From Apiospora phragmitis (Eukaryota; Ascomycota; Sordariomycetes; Amphisphaeriales; Apiosporaceae), in the NCBI GenBank assembly GCA_038363925.1, contig JAQQWL010000002.1, forward strand, positions 1,240,001-1,304,000: DNA of 64,000 nucleotides, in the 5' to 3' direction. Shown here in pieces: positions 1 through 10,175 of this stretch; position 1 is the first letter of the stretch, and each line of letters begins with the position of its first letter. Made by a program: the position numbers and the translations under genes. The notes beneath the pieces are model-generated. The model saw only the letters and a list, made by a program, of their open reading frames with translations. It was not told the DNA's origin and did no database searches.

Positions 1-40
1 CCTGTATTACTCATCAGCCCTCGACTGATCTGTTCCCATT

Positions 41-633
41 GACCTTCGGGATGATTTCCATGTCAAGCATCAACGCTCCTCCCTTTGCGTGCAACGACGT
101 CACAACATCTACGAGATCCACGTTCCCATTCAACCATAGATTAGGCAAAGCAAGCGATACGATGAGATCGACAAGCTTAGGGCGCTCTCTGCCGCGAGAG
201 AGGATCCGCAAACGAATCGGTCCACTGTATTGAGGAAGATACGGGAATATCCGGCGGTTATGGTTATACTTGAGACGGATGACTTGGGTAAGTATAAGTG
301 CAGTCGCTACTGAGCATGTCAATCTTGTGCGTCAAAATCTCGACACATCGAAGAATGCAGACATCTTCGTTCACGGCGTTGAAACTCGGAGAATCCTCCA
401 ACTTCCCAGTGACGAAGGGGATGACGATGAAGAGGGCGCCAACGAGGCTGGTTCCTCAAGCGAGGATACTGTTGAGATGACGGGAAAGACAGCCTTGGAT
501 TTGGCCGCTTGTGAGAAAGGCAGCAGAAGTTGTGAGGCTCTTGCTGTATCATGGCGCATATCCGAAAATGATCATCAAAAAGAGTCGGACCCGGCGCAAA
601 AGCTGCCCTATGGGGCCGATGAGAGAATGTTGA
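41..633 (+). pseudogene. degenerate ankyrin-repeat gene, 5' part possibly off the window
   Basis: Seen: a coding-like frame runs from about position 50 through a basic and acidic helical stretch (YDEIDKLRALSAARED) to a GTAAGT donor at 288. It resumes in frame after a CAG acceptor ending at 360 (DIFVHGVETRR, then an acidic linker). It then enters a clear ankyrin repeat: GKTALDLAACEKGS is followed, one base out of frame near 525-530, by EVVRLLLYHGAYP. A TAG at 137-139 interrupts the same frame upstream, and the shifted frame stops at 631-633. Known: ankyrin repeats follow the pattern G-x-TALHLAA-x-xG-xx-EVVKLLL-xxGA, which the two pieces match only if joined. Inference: this is a relic of a fungal ankyrin-repeat protein, of a type often found in NLR-like accessory genes, broken by one stop and one indel. 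The indel could be a sequencing error, but the stop would remain. A minus-strand open frame over 14-322 is the alternative reading and looks less protein-like. Confidence 0.4.
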
Positions 634-1384
634 ACCCGTCGAGCATGGGCGACAGTTGAAGTCGTATGTCACTGTAGTCAAGTCACCAGGTTTCGTTTTG
701 AAGCCGATCCTTTAGCGAGGACCTAGTGAGGATGGGGATCGCATAAATTAGGCCAAAGTATCCCTAAAACATGAAGAGGAATCGTCGTGGCCATTGGCTG
801 ACCACCCGGCCGTCTCGCCGTGCGCGGAGATGAGCCAGAAAGCCGATGTGATGCCGGAACTGAGGCAGTCGTACCTTGAGTCCCGGGCGTCCTTCTGGGC
901 GGAGAGCATGCAGCGTGGCTGCCCATACAGGTGCGTCAATATATTGTGCAATCAACCTGCAATAAGCAGTTTTTGGCTTGAGTCATACTCGATGCTCAGA
1001 GTCATCACATTTGTGTGAAGCTTTGCCTCTCTGGTAAGTTGACATCAAAAAGAAAGGGAAAAGAAGAAGAAAGTATTCCAAAGGGGAGGGGCAGCCCCTA
1101 TTTCGAGAAATGGAAACAGTACAGACGCTGGTGAGTCTAGCTGGACGTATCATTACCAGTTGCCAGTGACTGACGAAATCTTCGATTTTATGTCCAACGG
1201 CTTCGGTCTAAGCTGCGGAAATCGATTGGTGGAAATCGATTGGTTGCGCATCAAGCCGTGCCAAGCTAACCCGGCTATTCGGGTACCCACGCCCGCATCG
1301 TCTGCATCGTCTCCGCGCGGAGCAGAGCAGCCGAACACTGGATTGGGAACAGTGCCTAGACGCAGCTCGACATCCGTAACGACA
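634..1384. other. intergenic
   Basis: No gene was recognised here. The last 300 bases presumably carry the promoter of the downstream esterase gene. Confidence 0.5.
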
Positions 1385-2571
1385 ATGACAGGCAGACACC
1401 TCTACCGCCACGGGTATATATAAGGTGAGCCTAGCTGCAAGTGGCGTCTGCGTATTGTACTGTGAGCCTTTTTCACCCCATTCCGGCTGATAACAAATCC
1501 GCCTAACATGTTGTCTCCAGGTCTCTAGCATTGGCGATGAGCGCTTCGGCGTACATCGCGACCGCGGCGTGCGCCGAGAGCTACCGGTTCCTCGGCCGCG
1601 TCAACCCTGCCACGCGGGAGCTGACATGGCCGGCCACGGGCATCGCCGTCTCCTTCACGGGGACGTCTGCCAGCATCCCCATCACCTCGCAATGGGGCGA
1701 CGTCTCCATCGAGATGGTCGTCGACAGCGGCGAGCCGGTCGCCATCGACCACGTCTCGGGGACCAGCATCGACACCCCCAAGCTGAGCGCGGGCCCGCAC
1801 ACCGTCGAGATCCGGAAGAAGTCGGAGGCGAACTTCGGGAGCCTCTTCCTGGGCGAACCAACGGCCCCGGATGGTGGCGCGTTGTCCCCTCCGCTCGAGG
1901 CCGCCCCCGCGCGGCGCATCGAGCTGATCGGGGACTCCATCACCGTCGGCTACGGGCTCGAGGGCGTGTTCCCCTGCACCAACACGGCGGACAAGGAGGG
2001 CGCCACCAAGACGTACGGGGCGCTGACGGCGCGGAACCTCTCGGCCGACTACTCGATTGTAGCCTGGTCGGGCAAGGGCCTGACGCGCAACTACGTCTCG
2101 GCCACGCCCGACACCTCGCCGCTGATGCCGGCGCTCTGGACGCGCTACGGCGCCAACGACGCCGACGGCAGCTACGACTTCCGGACGCCCGTGGACATCG
2201 TCGTCATCAACCTCGGTACTAACGACTTCTCCTTCGCGGAGGGGGTGCGGCCGCAGCTCGATGCCGCCGCGTACACGGCCGCCATGGTCGAGTTCGCGAC
2301 GGCGGTGCACGACAAGTACCCCGACGCTGCCGTGTTCATCACCAGCTCGCCGTCGCTCGGCGACGACTCGGCCGAGCAGCAGAAGACGAAGCAGGTCAAC
2401 GCCCTCCAGGATGCTGTTGCTCAGCTCGGGTTCAAGGCGCACTTCGTCAACTTCGCCACGCAGGATGCGTCTAACAACAACATCGGCTGCGACTATCACC
2501 CTTCGGCCAACACGCACCAGCAGATGGCGGTGGTTCTCACCGATGCTATCAAGGAAGCGTTGGGCATATAG
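1385..2571 (+). CDS. secreted SGNH esterase, carbohydrate esterase family 2-like
   Basis: Probable secreted deacetylase acting on acetylated plant polysaccharides (inferred from family). Model: exon 1 is 1385-1413 and exon 2 is 1521-2571, giving 359 aa. The intron starts GTATAT, has CTAAC 14 nt before its CAG and ends at 1520. This split start gives a convincing signal peptide: MTGRHLYRHG joins a hydrophobic alanine-rich core ending near TAACA-ES. Without exon 1 the first ATG (1537) lacks a charged n-region. Residues about 30-140 resemble the N-terminal jelly roll of CE2 enzymes (YRFLGRVNPATRELTWP). The SGNH domain follows, with GDSITVGYG (nucleophile Ser149), an Asn block GTND, and DYHPS carrying Asp334 and His336 of the catalytic dyad. 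It is full length for the family. The coding region is GC-rich at third positions, unlike the AT-richer flanks. Exon 1 is inferred; the catalytic domain is clear. Confidence 0.8.
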
Positions 2572-3302
2572 AAAGGGAACTAATGGGATTGGTAATACTT
2601 GTACCAATTCAACGTCAACGGAATATTGATAGGAGTAATGATTCGACATAGAATATAGATGATTACATGGCTGGATGGCAGTTCCTAGAAGCATCAACAG
2701 CCTTATACCGAGGCCGTGATCTAATTTGTCTTCGTCTAGCACTATCGCAAGTCGACCCTTTTTCAAGCCTAATGTGCTGAGACCCTGGGTACTCCCTAAT
2801 AAGCAGTCAACCAATGGACTTTGTAGTTCTTACAGACTACCACTGCCTTATACAGCTGCAAATAAGAATTGGCCTTCCCCAGACTGCCAAGAAAGTACGG
2901 TTTGCCTCGGTTTGTGTCTTCCATTGCGAAACCCATCAAGTCGTTGTCTTTGTCAAGCACTGCATTGCCTTTGTAAAGATATTGGCTACAATGTGATTCG
3001 TCGTTGCCTTTGATATTCTGAACTAAGTCAGTAATTAGTCATCTTCATCTGAACAGTTCTATTGTCACTCCATAAAAGGAAACAACACATTGTCCTCGCT
3101 ATGCGAAATCACAACCTTCTTTCATGGGCCTTATATATAAGCCCGGTCGAGTGCGACAGATCCACTAAGAATCAGTCAACCAAATAGCACCACACAAGCT
3201 ACTACTAATACTCCATCACGAAGCAGCTCTCCACCGGAACTTAGCCAGCAAGGTGTCTATCAAGAACCAGAAGTAAGACCCCGTCACTTTCACCCAGCCA
3301 CC
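2572..3302. other. intergenic with promoter of the next gene
   Basis: No coding region was recognised. The 3' part is a promoter (TATA box listed separately). Confidence 0.5.
3131..3140 (+). promoter_or_regulatory. TATA box upstream of the small interrupted ORF
   Basis: The sequence TTATATATAA lies about 165 nt before the ATG at 3303, a normal spacing for a fungal TATA promoter with a leader of about 130 nt. Its presence suggests the downstream ORF is or was transcribed. Confidence 0.5.
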
Positions 3303-3608
3303 ATGTCGAGCCCCAACATCAACACCATCTCCGTCAGCCCCTCCGACGAGTCGGATGCAAGACTGGACTGGATTATGAGACTACTGTGCCATTTTTCGAA
3401 CCGCATGTACCGCTTCATCGATGCGCACCCGGAGACCCGCCAGTCCGGCGTTTGACAAAAGGCGACGGATATCGATTTCGACGAGCTCGAACGCACTTCT
3501 TACACAAGAGATGCCGAGAAAGCTCACGAGATGATGGATAAGCTATTCGATGCGGCGAGTGATGCGGCAGCGACCATGGCACTTGTCCGTTGGTTGACTG
3601 ACTTGTAG
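3303..3608 (+). pseudogene. small orphan ORF with an in-frame TGA at codon 51
   Basis: The ATG has an ideal context (CAGCCACCATGTCG) and a TATA box upstream. The frame reads MSSPNINTISVSPSDESD, then a helical stretch, to TGA at 3453-3455. It continues uninterrupted in the same frame for 50 more codons (QKATDIDFDELERTSYTRD to ALVRWLTDL) to TAG at 3606-3608. The downstream half is as protein-like as the first half: amphipathic and acidic/alanine-rich. No family was recognised, and there is no signal peptide or membrane segment. Three readings are possible: a recent nonsense mutation (for example CGA to TGA), programmed or leaky readthrough (TGA followed by C is a weak terminator), or removal of the stop by a 102-nt intron 3407-3508 with a poor GTACCG donor. 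A homopolymer miscall does not explain it, because the frame is kept on both sides. It is listed as a pseudogene only for lack of proof of readthrough. Confidence 0.5.
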
Positions 3609-4407
3609 GTGTAGCCTAGAGGTCGAAGGAATGGATATGTATATGGATAGATATACTTAGGTAAAGTTTAGCAAGCCTGACTTTATTGAGTAGTTCCCTT
3701 GTGCCACAAAATTATTGCAGGTGACTAATGTAGTTTTGAGGAAGCGAGCCAGATTTGGCTGTACCAAATCTCTCCCCTGTTGATGCTTCCTCGAATACTA
3801 TTTCAGAAAAAGTGCCGATAGAGCCGTCATGCCGAGATACTGTTACAATGAGAACATAGACTTATTGCGATACCGGATAGACCCATGTCAATATAGTCCA
3901 CAATATGTCTTTGGCACGCTCCACCGGGTTCATTGTATTTCCGGGGAAGTTGAGAACCAAGGGAATCGTAGCAAATATTCTTTCTTTTCCTTTATTGGTC
4001 GTTTTTTAGCATCGTGAGCTTTCGACCGATAAGTTGAGCGATGCGCTTTCAAGATTATATACATATTGAGAAAGATATCTGATTCATAGATACAGATAAC
4101 CCCCCGACCCATGTGCAACACACCAACAGCCCTCCCCGCAGATACCGGTACCTAGCTATCTATCACCACGACGTAGATGTAAGCCGAAATCAAAGACTCC
4201 ATTCTTGTGCATTGCCCCTGGCCATGATCGGAACACCTCCGACTCCAAGTCATGCTTTAGTAGAACCATTGCCAACATGCGAAATACCAAGACTATATGC
4301 GCCATCTAAAGGGCATTTCAAATACGATGCATCTATCCCGACTATGTGCTCTTTGTCTCTTCCCAGAAATCTATGCTTCCCAGGCAGGACATAGCGAGGA
4401 ACCAACA
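3609..4407. other. intergenic
   Basis: AT-rich. No gene, repeat or RNA was recognised. Confidence 0.5.
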
Positions 4408-6089
4408 ATGAGGACATTCAAGTCGTTCGCGTCCTTGGCGTGACTATCCCAGATCCCGCTCACAGCCGCCACGCCCTATAAAAGCCAAGCCGTCACACTT
4501 GATGGCTATGGCAGTTTCACTGGTATCGCCGTCAATAGCACCTACAGCGGCCATGCCCTCCCCGCGCCTGTAGACGCTTGGCTTGGCATCGACTATGCCA
4601 CTCAGCCCGTCGGCGAGCGCCGATTCCAGACGGTGTCGCGGCCGTCGTCGTTTGATGGAGTCAGAGAAGCCTCGGCTACGGCAAAGCTTGCATCCAGGAC
4701 GCGTCCTACCTAGATCCCGAGCTCCAGGACGAAGCTTGTCTGAACTTCAACGTCTACCGCACCCAGGGGGTCCCGCTGGACCAGAAGCTCCCCGTCCTGG
4801 TGTGGATCCACGGAGGCGCCTTCGTGGCCGGAAGCTGGAAGAGCTTCGACGGCGCGGCCTTTGTCGCGTCTTCCGAGGTCCCCATCACCGTGGTCAACTT
4901 TCACTACCGCCTGAACTCGCTGGGGTTCTTACCCTCGGCGCTCTTCGAGGCGGAAGGCCTCCTCAACTTGGGTCTGGTGGACCAAGCCTTCTTCTTGAAA
5001 GAGTTTGTCCAGAAGCACATTGCCTCCTTTGGCGGGGACCCGGACCAGGTCACCATCGGCGGGAGATCGGCCGGGGGTCACTCCGTGGGCATCCACTACT
5101 TCCACAACTACAACGAGGACACCGACAAGCCGTACTTCGCACGCGCGATCCACCAGTCTGGATCCGTCACCGCACGTGCCTTTCCGAACGCCACCTATCC
5201 ATTGTATGTCCGTCAATTCACCGAATACATGGCCTACCTCGGCTGCCCGACAACCGAAGACAGGAAGGCCGCGATGGACTGTCTCCGCGCCGCGGACATC
5301 GACAAGATCCGCGAGATCAGCACGAAGCTGTACAACGACTCGGAGCGCAACATCACCTGGCCCTTCCAGCCCACGCAAGGCGGCCCCCTGCTGGAGAAGT
5401 TCGGCTCACAATCCGGGTACGACGGGACCTTCTTCCCCGTCCCCGTCCTCACCTCCAACGTCAACGACGAGGGCAAGTACTACCTGCCCGGCGACCTCGA
5501 GACCAACGAGGAGTTCTTGGCGTACATGCATAACGGCTCGCCGGCGCTCAACGCGACCGACCTGAGCCTCCTGGCGGAGCTGTACCCAGACCCGGCCGTG
5601 GATGTTGGCTCGCCCTTCGCCCACTCGCCCAACAGCACGCAGTACGACCGCCTGTCCGCGGCCTGGAGCGACTACGGCTACATCTGCCCCGGGCAGGAGA
5701 CGGCGTACCGCGCGTCGGTAGCGGACGTGCCGACGTGGAAGCTGCGGTTCGCCACCAACGCGTCGTGGCCGGCGTGGCAGGGGATCCCGCACACGTCCGA
5801 CACGAAGTACACGTGGGACGAGCCGACGGTCCAGCACCCGGATATCAGCCACGTGTACCACGGCTACCTGGCCAGCTTCGTGGCGGCGGGCGACCCCAAC
5901 GCCCATCGCTACCCTGGGTCGCCCTTCTGGCCCCGCTACGAGCCCGCGGGCTACGGGCTGGACTCGGCGCCCGCGATGCAGTTGGTGGTTCAGCCGGACA
6001 ACGGGACACGGGCGGAGCCGGATGCGATTCGGCGGGAGGTTTGTATGTTTTGGCGGGATCCGGAGAGAGCTCCGCGGTTGAATAAATAG
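4408..6089 (+). pseudogene. type-B carboxylesterase/lipase, disrupted
   Basis: Family: secreted alpha/beta-hydrolase of the carboxylesterase type-B group, usual length about 550 aa; the intact equivalent here would be about 560 aa. Seen: the start at 4408 encodes MRTFKSFASLA, then TGA (4441-4443), then LSQIPLTAATPY, which together make a plausible signal peptide with a stop inside. The mature part begins TLDGYGSFTGIAVN and DAWLGIDYATQPVGERR, family hallmarks. Near 4672-4676 the frame shifts by one base (a GG where GGG would restore SGYGKACIQD). From there the frame is open to 6089: WIHGGAF oxyanion region, nucleophile elbow GRSAGG (the family norm is GESAG), the acidic-residue region FFPVPVLTSNVNDEG, and the histidine region IPHTSD. 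Several N-glycosylation sequons are present. The frameshift could be a consensus error, but the signal-peptide stop is separate. Inference: a recently inactivated secreted esterase. Domain identity is certain; inactivation is probable. Confidence 0.7.
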
Positions 6090-6619
6090 GGGGTTTCATT
6101 TGTAGTCAGTCGGCATGAGGCTTCCCCTACCCCCTTTTTTTTTTAAATACCAAGCCACTGCTAAATACTGAATCTCGAAGTTGACGCACGCTTTAAGAAC
6201 ACAGCTTATTCCAATATTTATGTGACATTAGAAGAAAAAGATACTTGAATCCTTATAATGCTTTTCTACAGAACCTTGTCTTATCCAAAAGGGCGATGCC
6301 AACTTCGGGCCGCGGGATCAAGTACCGGGACTTCAAGGTCGATAATACTCAATGTGTAGCAGTGACGGTCGATCACTTACGCCTGTAGTGCATTAATGCC
6401 AATGTATCAAAGAGAGTGAGGGAGGCTAGTATACTTAACAATACCACTGTTTCTCTTTGTTCGAAATTTGGACAATGCATTGTTTACATCACACTCCCCC
6501 CTACATAAGGAAGAATGCTAGATCCCTTACTTCCTCCCGATTTCATGGACCAAACCAACTTCATACAAAACCCAACATCATCCACCAACAACAAAAACCT
6601 TTCCACCATAATCTTCACC
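6090..6619. other. intergenic
   Basis: 3' flank of the esterase and promoter of the orphan gene at 6620. It includes a T run near 6130. Nothing else was recognised. Confidence 0.5.
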
Positions 6620-7141
6620 ATGTCTCCCGTCAATTCCGTCTGGGGCAACCACAACACAAGCCGCACGCTTACCACTTTCCAGTTAGACCGAATCTGCGCC
6701 CAATGGTTAGAAGAAGGAAAAGTGTGGTCCGCGATCCTGTCGAATCTGCTGACATCCGCTAACAGTGTCCATCCCAACCCCAGCGGCTTTTCTTTCCGTG
6801 AGGACATCGACTTTGACGGCACCCACGGTTTCTCGGTCCGGGGCACCTCCCTGAGGGCCACCGTGCGGCTCGCCATGGGCCCGTCCGCTACGCATGCCAC
6901 CGTCTACGTGGCGACGTCGTGGGAGCTCTCGCCGCATCATAAAGCCGCCGTGGAGAGTGCGAAACTCGAGCTCCTCGGCAAGGACTTGAACAGTCTTGTT
7001 CGCGTGGGATATGGCCAGTACGAGCCATCTAATATGGACCAGGAGAAGAAACACGACGAGGACTTGAACAACCTTATTCACATGTACATGCAGGGACAGT
7101 GTGAACCATCTAGGGACAAGGTCGAGGAAAACAACGACTAG
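6620..7141 (+). CDS. orphan protein with a C-terminal tandem duplication
   Basis: 173 aa, single exon. The start at 6620 was chosen for its CTTCACCATGTCT context over an in-frame upstream ATG at 6515. No known domain was recognised. The body (about residues 1-120) is a mixed alpha/beta-looking soluble segment with GFSFREDIDFDGTHGFSV and ATVRLAMGPSATHATVYV; there is no signal peptide or membrane segment. The last 52 residues are two 26-residue units, beginning DLNSLVRV and DLNNLIHM, each with a Gln/Gly-rich centre and a C/YEPS motif. At DNA level they are two 78-nt units (6983-7060 and 7061-7138) that abut the TAG. The codon usage and clean frame argue that it is a real gene. It sits between a decayed esterase and another orphan gene in an accessory-looking stretch. 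Confidence 0.6.
   Translation: MSPVNSVWGNHNTSRTLTTFQLDRICAQWLEEGKVWSAILSNLLTSANSVHPNPSGFSFREDIDFDGTHGFSVRGTSLRATVRLAMGPSATHATVYVATSWELSPHHKAAVESAKLELLGKDLNSLVRVGYGQYEPSNMDQEKKHDEDLNNLIHMYMQGQCEPSRDKVEENND
6983..7138 (+). repeat. two 78-nt tandem units at the 3' end of the orphan gene
   Basis: Unit 1 (6983-7060) and unit 2 (7061-7138) both start GACTTGAACA and share the block around CCATCTA. They are diverged but keep frame, and the stop codon follows unit 2 directly. Confidence 0.75.
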
Positions 7142-7812
7142 CGCACCATCTCTAGCCTGGCCTCGGATGTAGGCGTGAGAAAGTGGATTACGCTTCACAA
7201 ATGGGCAATCGGGAATGACGTGGTAGGTACTTAGGTAAGTGTAGTAGGTACCTAGGTAAGTGTGCAGAAAGTATTAGAAAATCGTTACCTGAAATTAGAA
7301 TCCTTCTTCGTGATCTGTGATAGTGTCTATCTATCTGCTTTCGGCGGTAGTGTTACCCTTCCAGCGAATTAACTTAGGAGTATACTGCACTGCACTTCTG
7401 GTTTTGCTTCCCCTGAATCCTACGTCGGGGATGATGTCATGGTCAACACCCTAGCAGATCTCTGGGATAATTATGGATGGCATGAACGACCCAAGACACA
7501 GAAAACTGACAATGGGGTGCTGCTTCCTTTCTTAGTATTTGGGCATGGAAGCTGCGATCAGCACTTGCCTTACCCAACATCCCAACAAAACAACCAAGCG
7601 GGGAGCATCTTCTGCTTGTCCAACTGTCTACCATCCCAACCCAGAACTCCAGTTGCTCTCTGCTTCCTCTCATCACTTTTTACACCGCTCGATCCGACCA
7701 TCTACTAGAAACCCTGCGCTCGCCTTCAGCTCTACCACTGGAAAGAAATCGAAAGTTGCCCCCGATCACACATTGAAAACTCTCAATCGCCTTCTTTTCG
7801 AGTGGAGCCAAG
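7142..7812. other. intergenic
   Basis: Contains the short tandem repeat at 7223-7263 and the promoter of the two-exon orphan gene. No gene was recognised. Confidence 0.5.
7223..7263. repeat. tandem duplication with CCTAGGTAAG motif
   Basis: GTAGGTACTTAGGTAAGTG recurs immediately as GTAGGTACCTAGGTAAGTG, differing by one base. Such CTAGGTA-type motifs recur elsewhere in the window, for example near 46600. Confidence 0.7.
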
Positions 7813-8427
7813 ATGGAAATCGGGGCGGTAGGCAGCCGCCAGTACTGCCACGGTTTCTACCCCATGGGTATCGTTATTTGCACCGACCCGGTTTCCGACC
7901 CGGTTCCCTGCGATGTAAGCTCCAGGCAGGCCCCCCAACCTATTTGACTGCACCATCAAGCTGACAAGATACCATTTCCCTCGGAACAGGAGTTACGGAA
8001 ACTGCTAGATTGGTCGGTCAATGGGGGGGCGCTGTTTGCATGCGACTATCGAGTTCGCGCCCTCGCCATCGTCACAACCCGCGCCGACGGCAACAGCCAG
8101 CTGCCCGCCGGCCCAACCCAGCCTCCTCTGGACCCGAGATCATTCGTGCCCTTCGTGTCCAGCTCCATCGGAGACGCGGTACAAAACCACGTCGGCGGCG
8201 CGCGCTTTTTCATCGTGGTGGACGAGTACTCCATGGACCCGCGGTCCGTGGGCTACGAAAGCATCGTGTTTGTCGATCGGGGACCCAACGGCACATTCAG
8301 AGCCGCCCGCGGCACCTTTCAGACGGCTCAGGCCGTCCTCACTCTGTTGACGTTGGCCAAATTGCCTTTCGGCCATCTCCAGAAAACGGCCTATACTTGT
8401 AGGGACGGCATCTACGGCAAGTTCTGA
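7813..8427 (+). CDS. orphan two-exon protein
   Basis: Model: exon 1 is 7813-7914 and exon 2 is 7990-8427, giving 179 aa. The intron has a GTAAGC donor, CTGAC branch site and AACAG acceptor, and joins in phase 0. Exon 1 encodes MEIGAVGSRQYCHGFYPMG, with hydrophobic GIVICTDPVSD after it. Exon 2 encodes ELRKLLDWSVNGGALFACDY, then a central beta-rich stretch (GGARFFIVVDEY, ESIVFVDRGPNGTFRAARG) and a helical C-terminus. No family was recognised. The splice signals and continuous coding on both sides make it a likely real gene. It is probably cytosolic, with no signal peptide or transmembrane segment. Confidence 0.6.
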
Positions 8428-9555
8428 CTTGAACAATGAGACAGGGGCAGTCTTCGTCACGTGACGAAGAGAGGAGGGAGAACGAAAAGGCTTCAGGGGA
8501 TGCTCGATAGAGGACTCTGGCCGACAATAATCACTATACTTGGGCATGTGACCGCCACGCTGGGATTGGGGAAGCTGTTGAACAGAGGGAGAGGAGCATT
8601 TTTGAGGGGCCATCAAGCAGGCTTATAGGTTGCAAATGGCACACGGCATCATGTTACGCATGTATCAGAGTATACAGAACGGATTTCTCTCGAACTCCGT
8701 ACCTGTTGAATACCGAGGATAAAGCCATCAACGGATAATCACAGTCTTTAATCTCCTTTTGCGGCAGAGTGCGGGATCGACATCGGGATTACCAGCATAG
8801 TCGGTCGCCGTCACGCCTCCCCACTAGCCGGCTACTGCGTGGCCCCTGGAACCCGCTGATCTGCGACCTAATAAACCACCAAATTGTCGCGAACCAAAGG
8901 GATGGAAAAGCTCCAGCACTCACTCGGCCGATTCTATTTATGTATGTAATGGTTGACAGCAGGCAGGGCTGACAAGCGCACATGATTGATACCCTACCAC
9001 CCTATGTCGGACGATGCTGCTGAAGCATCTTCCAATCATTGAAACAGGTTCCCTGATTCCGTCGTTGCCAAGCACACAATAGTCTCCGGAATGAATCGTT
9101 CCGCTCCGTCCTGTCTGGACTAAACTCGCCGATGGCTACCTTGCTCCACAGAAACCGTCGAAGAGATCGCCAGCCGGATGGATCCAGGTCGCCTTTGCGG
9201 AGCTCCTTGTGGAGGAGGCGGAACGAACCCGCCATGCCGCCAGCCGACTTTGGACTAAAGCGCAAAATCCATATGGGGGTTGGAAAATATATCCCCCCTT
9301 AACCCCCAGGCGAAGAACCGGTGGAACTTGCACGAAGACTGTAGTCTATAAAGTCCTTGAAAGAGTCCGGGTGAAGCTGTAGGTTGACCCCATATCTGCC
9401 ATTTGCTCCCAATCGACTTATTGTTAGCCTATTGAGTCTGCCGAAACTGGATCCCAACACATCATGTAAGTAGGACCCTGAAAGCAAGCTCCAGAGACCA
9501 TCCCGATACTGATCAGATCTCAGCACTTCATACTACACTCTCCCACACATCCACC
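8428..9555. other. intergenic
   Basis: No gene is supported. A short minus-strand open frame (ATG at 9235, ending 9002, 77 codons) has some protein-like character but no recognisable domain or context. Promoter of the EthD gene at the 3' end. Confidence 0.4.
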
Positions 9556-9882
9556 ATGCCCGCCGTCGCCTTCGCCGCCTACCCCAAGGGATCCAACATG
9601 AACCTGGAGTACTATAAGACCAAGCACGTGCCGTGGGTCTTCGGCCTGTGGCAGCCGTACGCCAAGGCCTACCGCCTGCTGACGACGGCCGGCGGCGACT
9701 GCCCCTACGAGGTCATCATCGAGATCGACCTGGACCACCCGGGCGACCTCGAGAAGGCCAACGCCCAGCTCAGCCCCGAGCAGGCCAAGGCCATGGAGGA
9801 CGACCTGGCCAATTACAGCCAGAAGCCGCCCGTCTTTTGGGTCTCGGAGGTGGCGCAGAAGGACCGTTCGGGCTCGGCATGA
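9556..9882 (+). CDS. EthD-domain (dimeric alpha/beta barrel) protein
   Basis: 108 aa, single exon. The start is in CACATCCACCATGCCC. Family: small ferredoxin-like EthD proteins, some of which act in catabolic or polyketide-type pathways; most have unknown substrates. Seen: the N-terminal strand VAFAAYPKGSNMNLEYY followed by KTKHVPWV, matching the YYxxxHxP signature of the family, then WQPYAKAYRLLTTAGGDCPYEVIIEIDLD and a C-terminal PVFWVSEV strand. Full length for the family and GC-rich. No partner genes nearby suggest a pathway. Confidence 0.8.
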   Translation: MPAVAFAAYPKGSNMNLEYYKTKHVPWVFGLWQPYAKAYRLLTTAGGDCPYEVIIEIDLDHPGDLEKANAQLSPEQAKAMEDDLANYSQKPPVFWVSEVAQKDRSGSA

Positions 9883-10175
9883 GCGGAGGAGAACGCGAAG
9901 GGGGCGATGGAGAGGAGCGGGAAAGCTGGGTGGACGGACATGGTGTGTGGATCGGATGAAGCAGCATGGCCTACTTGTCTGGGGTGGACGGTGTTCAATT
10001 TGGCTTGTCGCGGTTATATGTAGCAGGTCCTCCGTAGTAGGTAAATGATCAGCCACAGCGAATACTGATTTGTTTTTGGTTCCATGTTTCAGGTCGCCTT
10101 CTTAGGGTTCTGCATATCATTGAAAATATTCGAACGCGACACCATTGCGGCCCTACCCCATCTCGCCACCTGCTT

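Noticed and set aside
4645..4690. Short intron as an explanation of the carboxylesterase frameshift
   Set aside because: It would be only 38 nt with a poor donor and would delete conserved residues.
9002..9235. Minus-strand open frame of 77 codons
   Set aside because: No domain, splice or promoter support; overlaps other equally long open frames.
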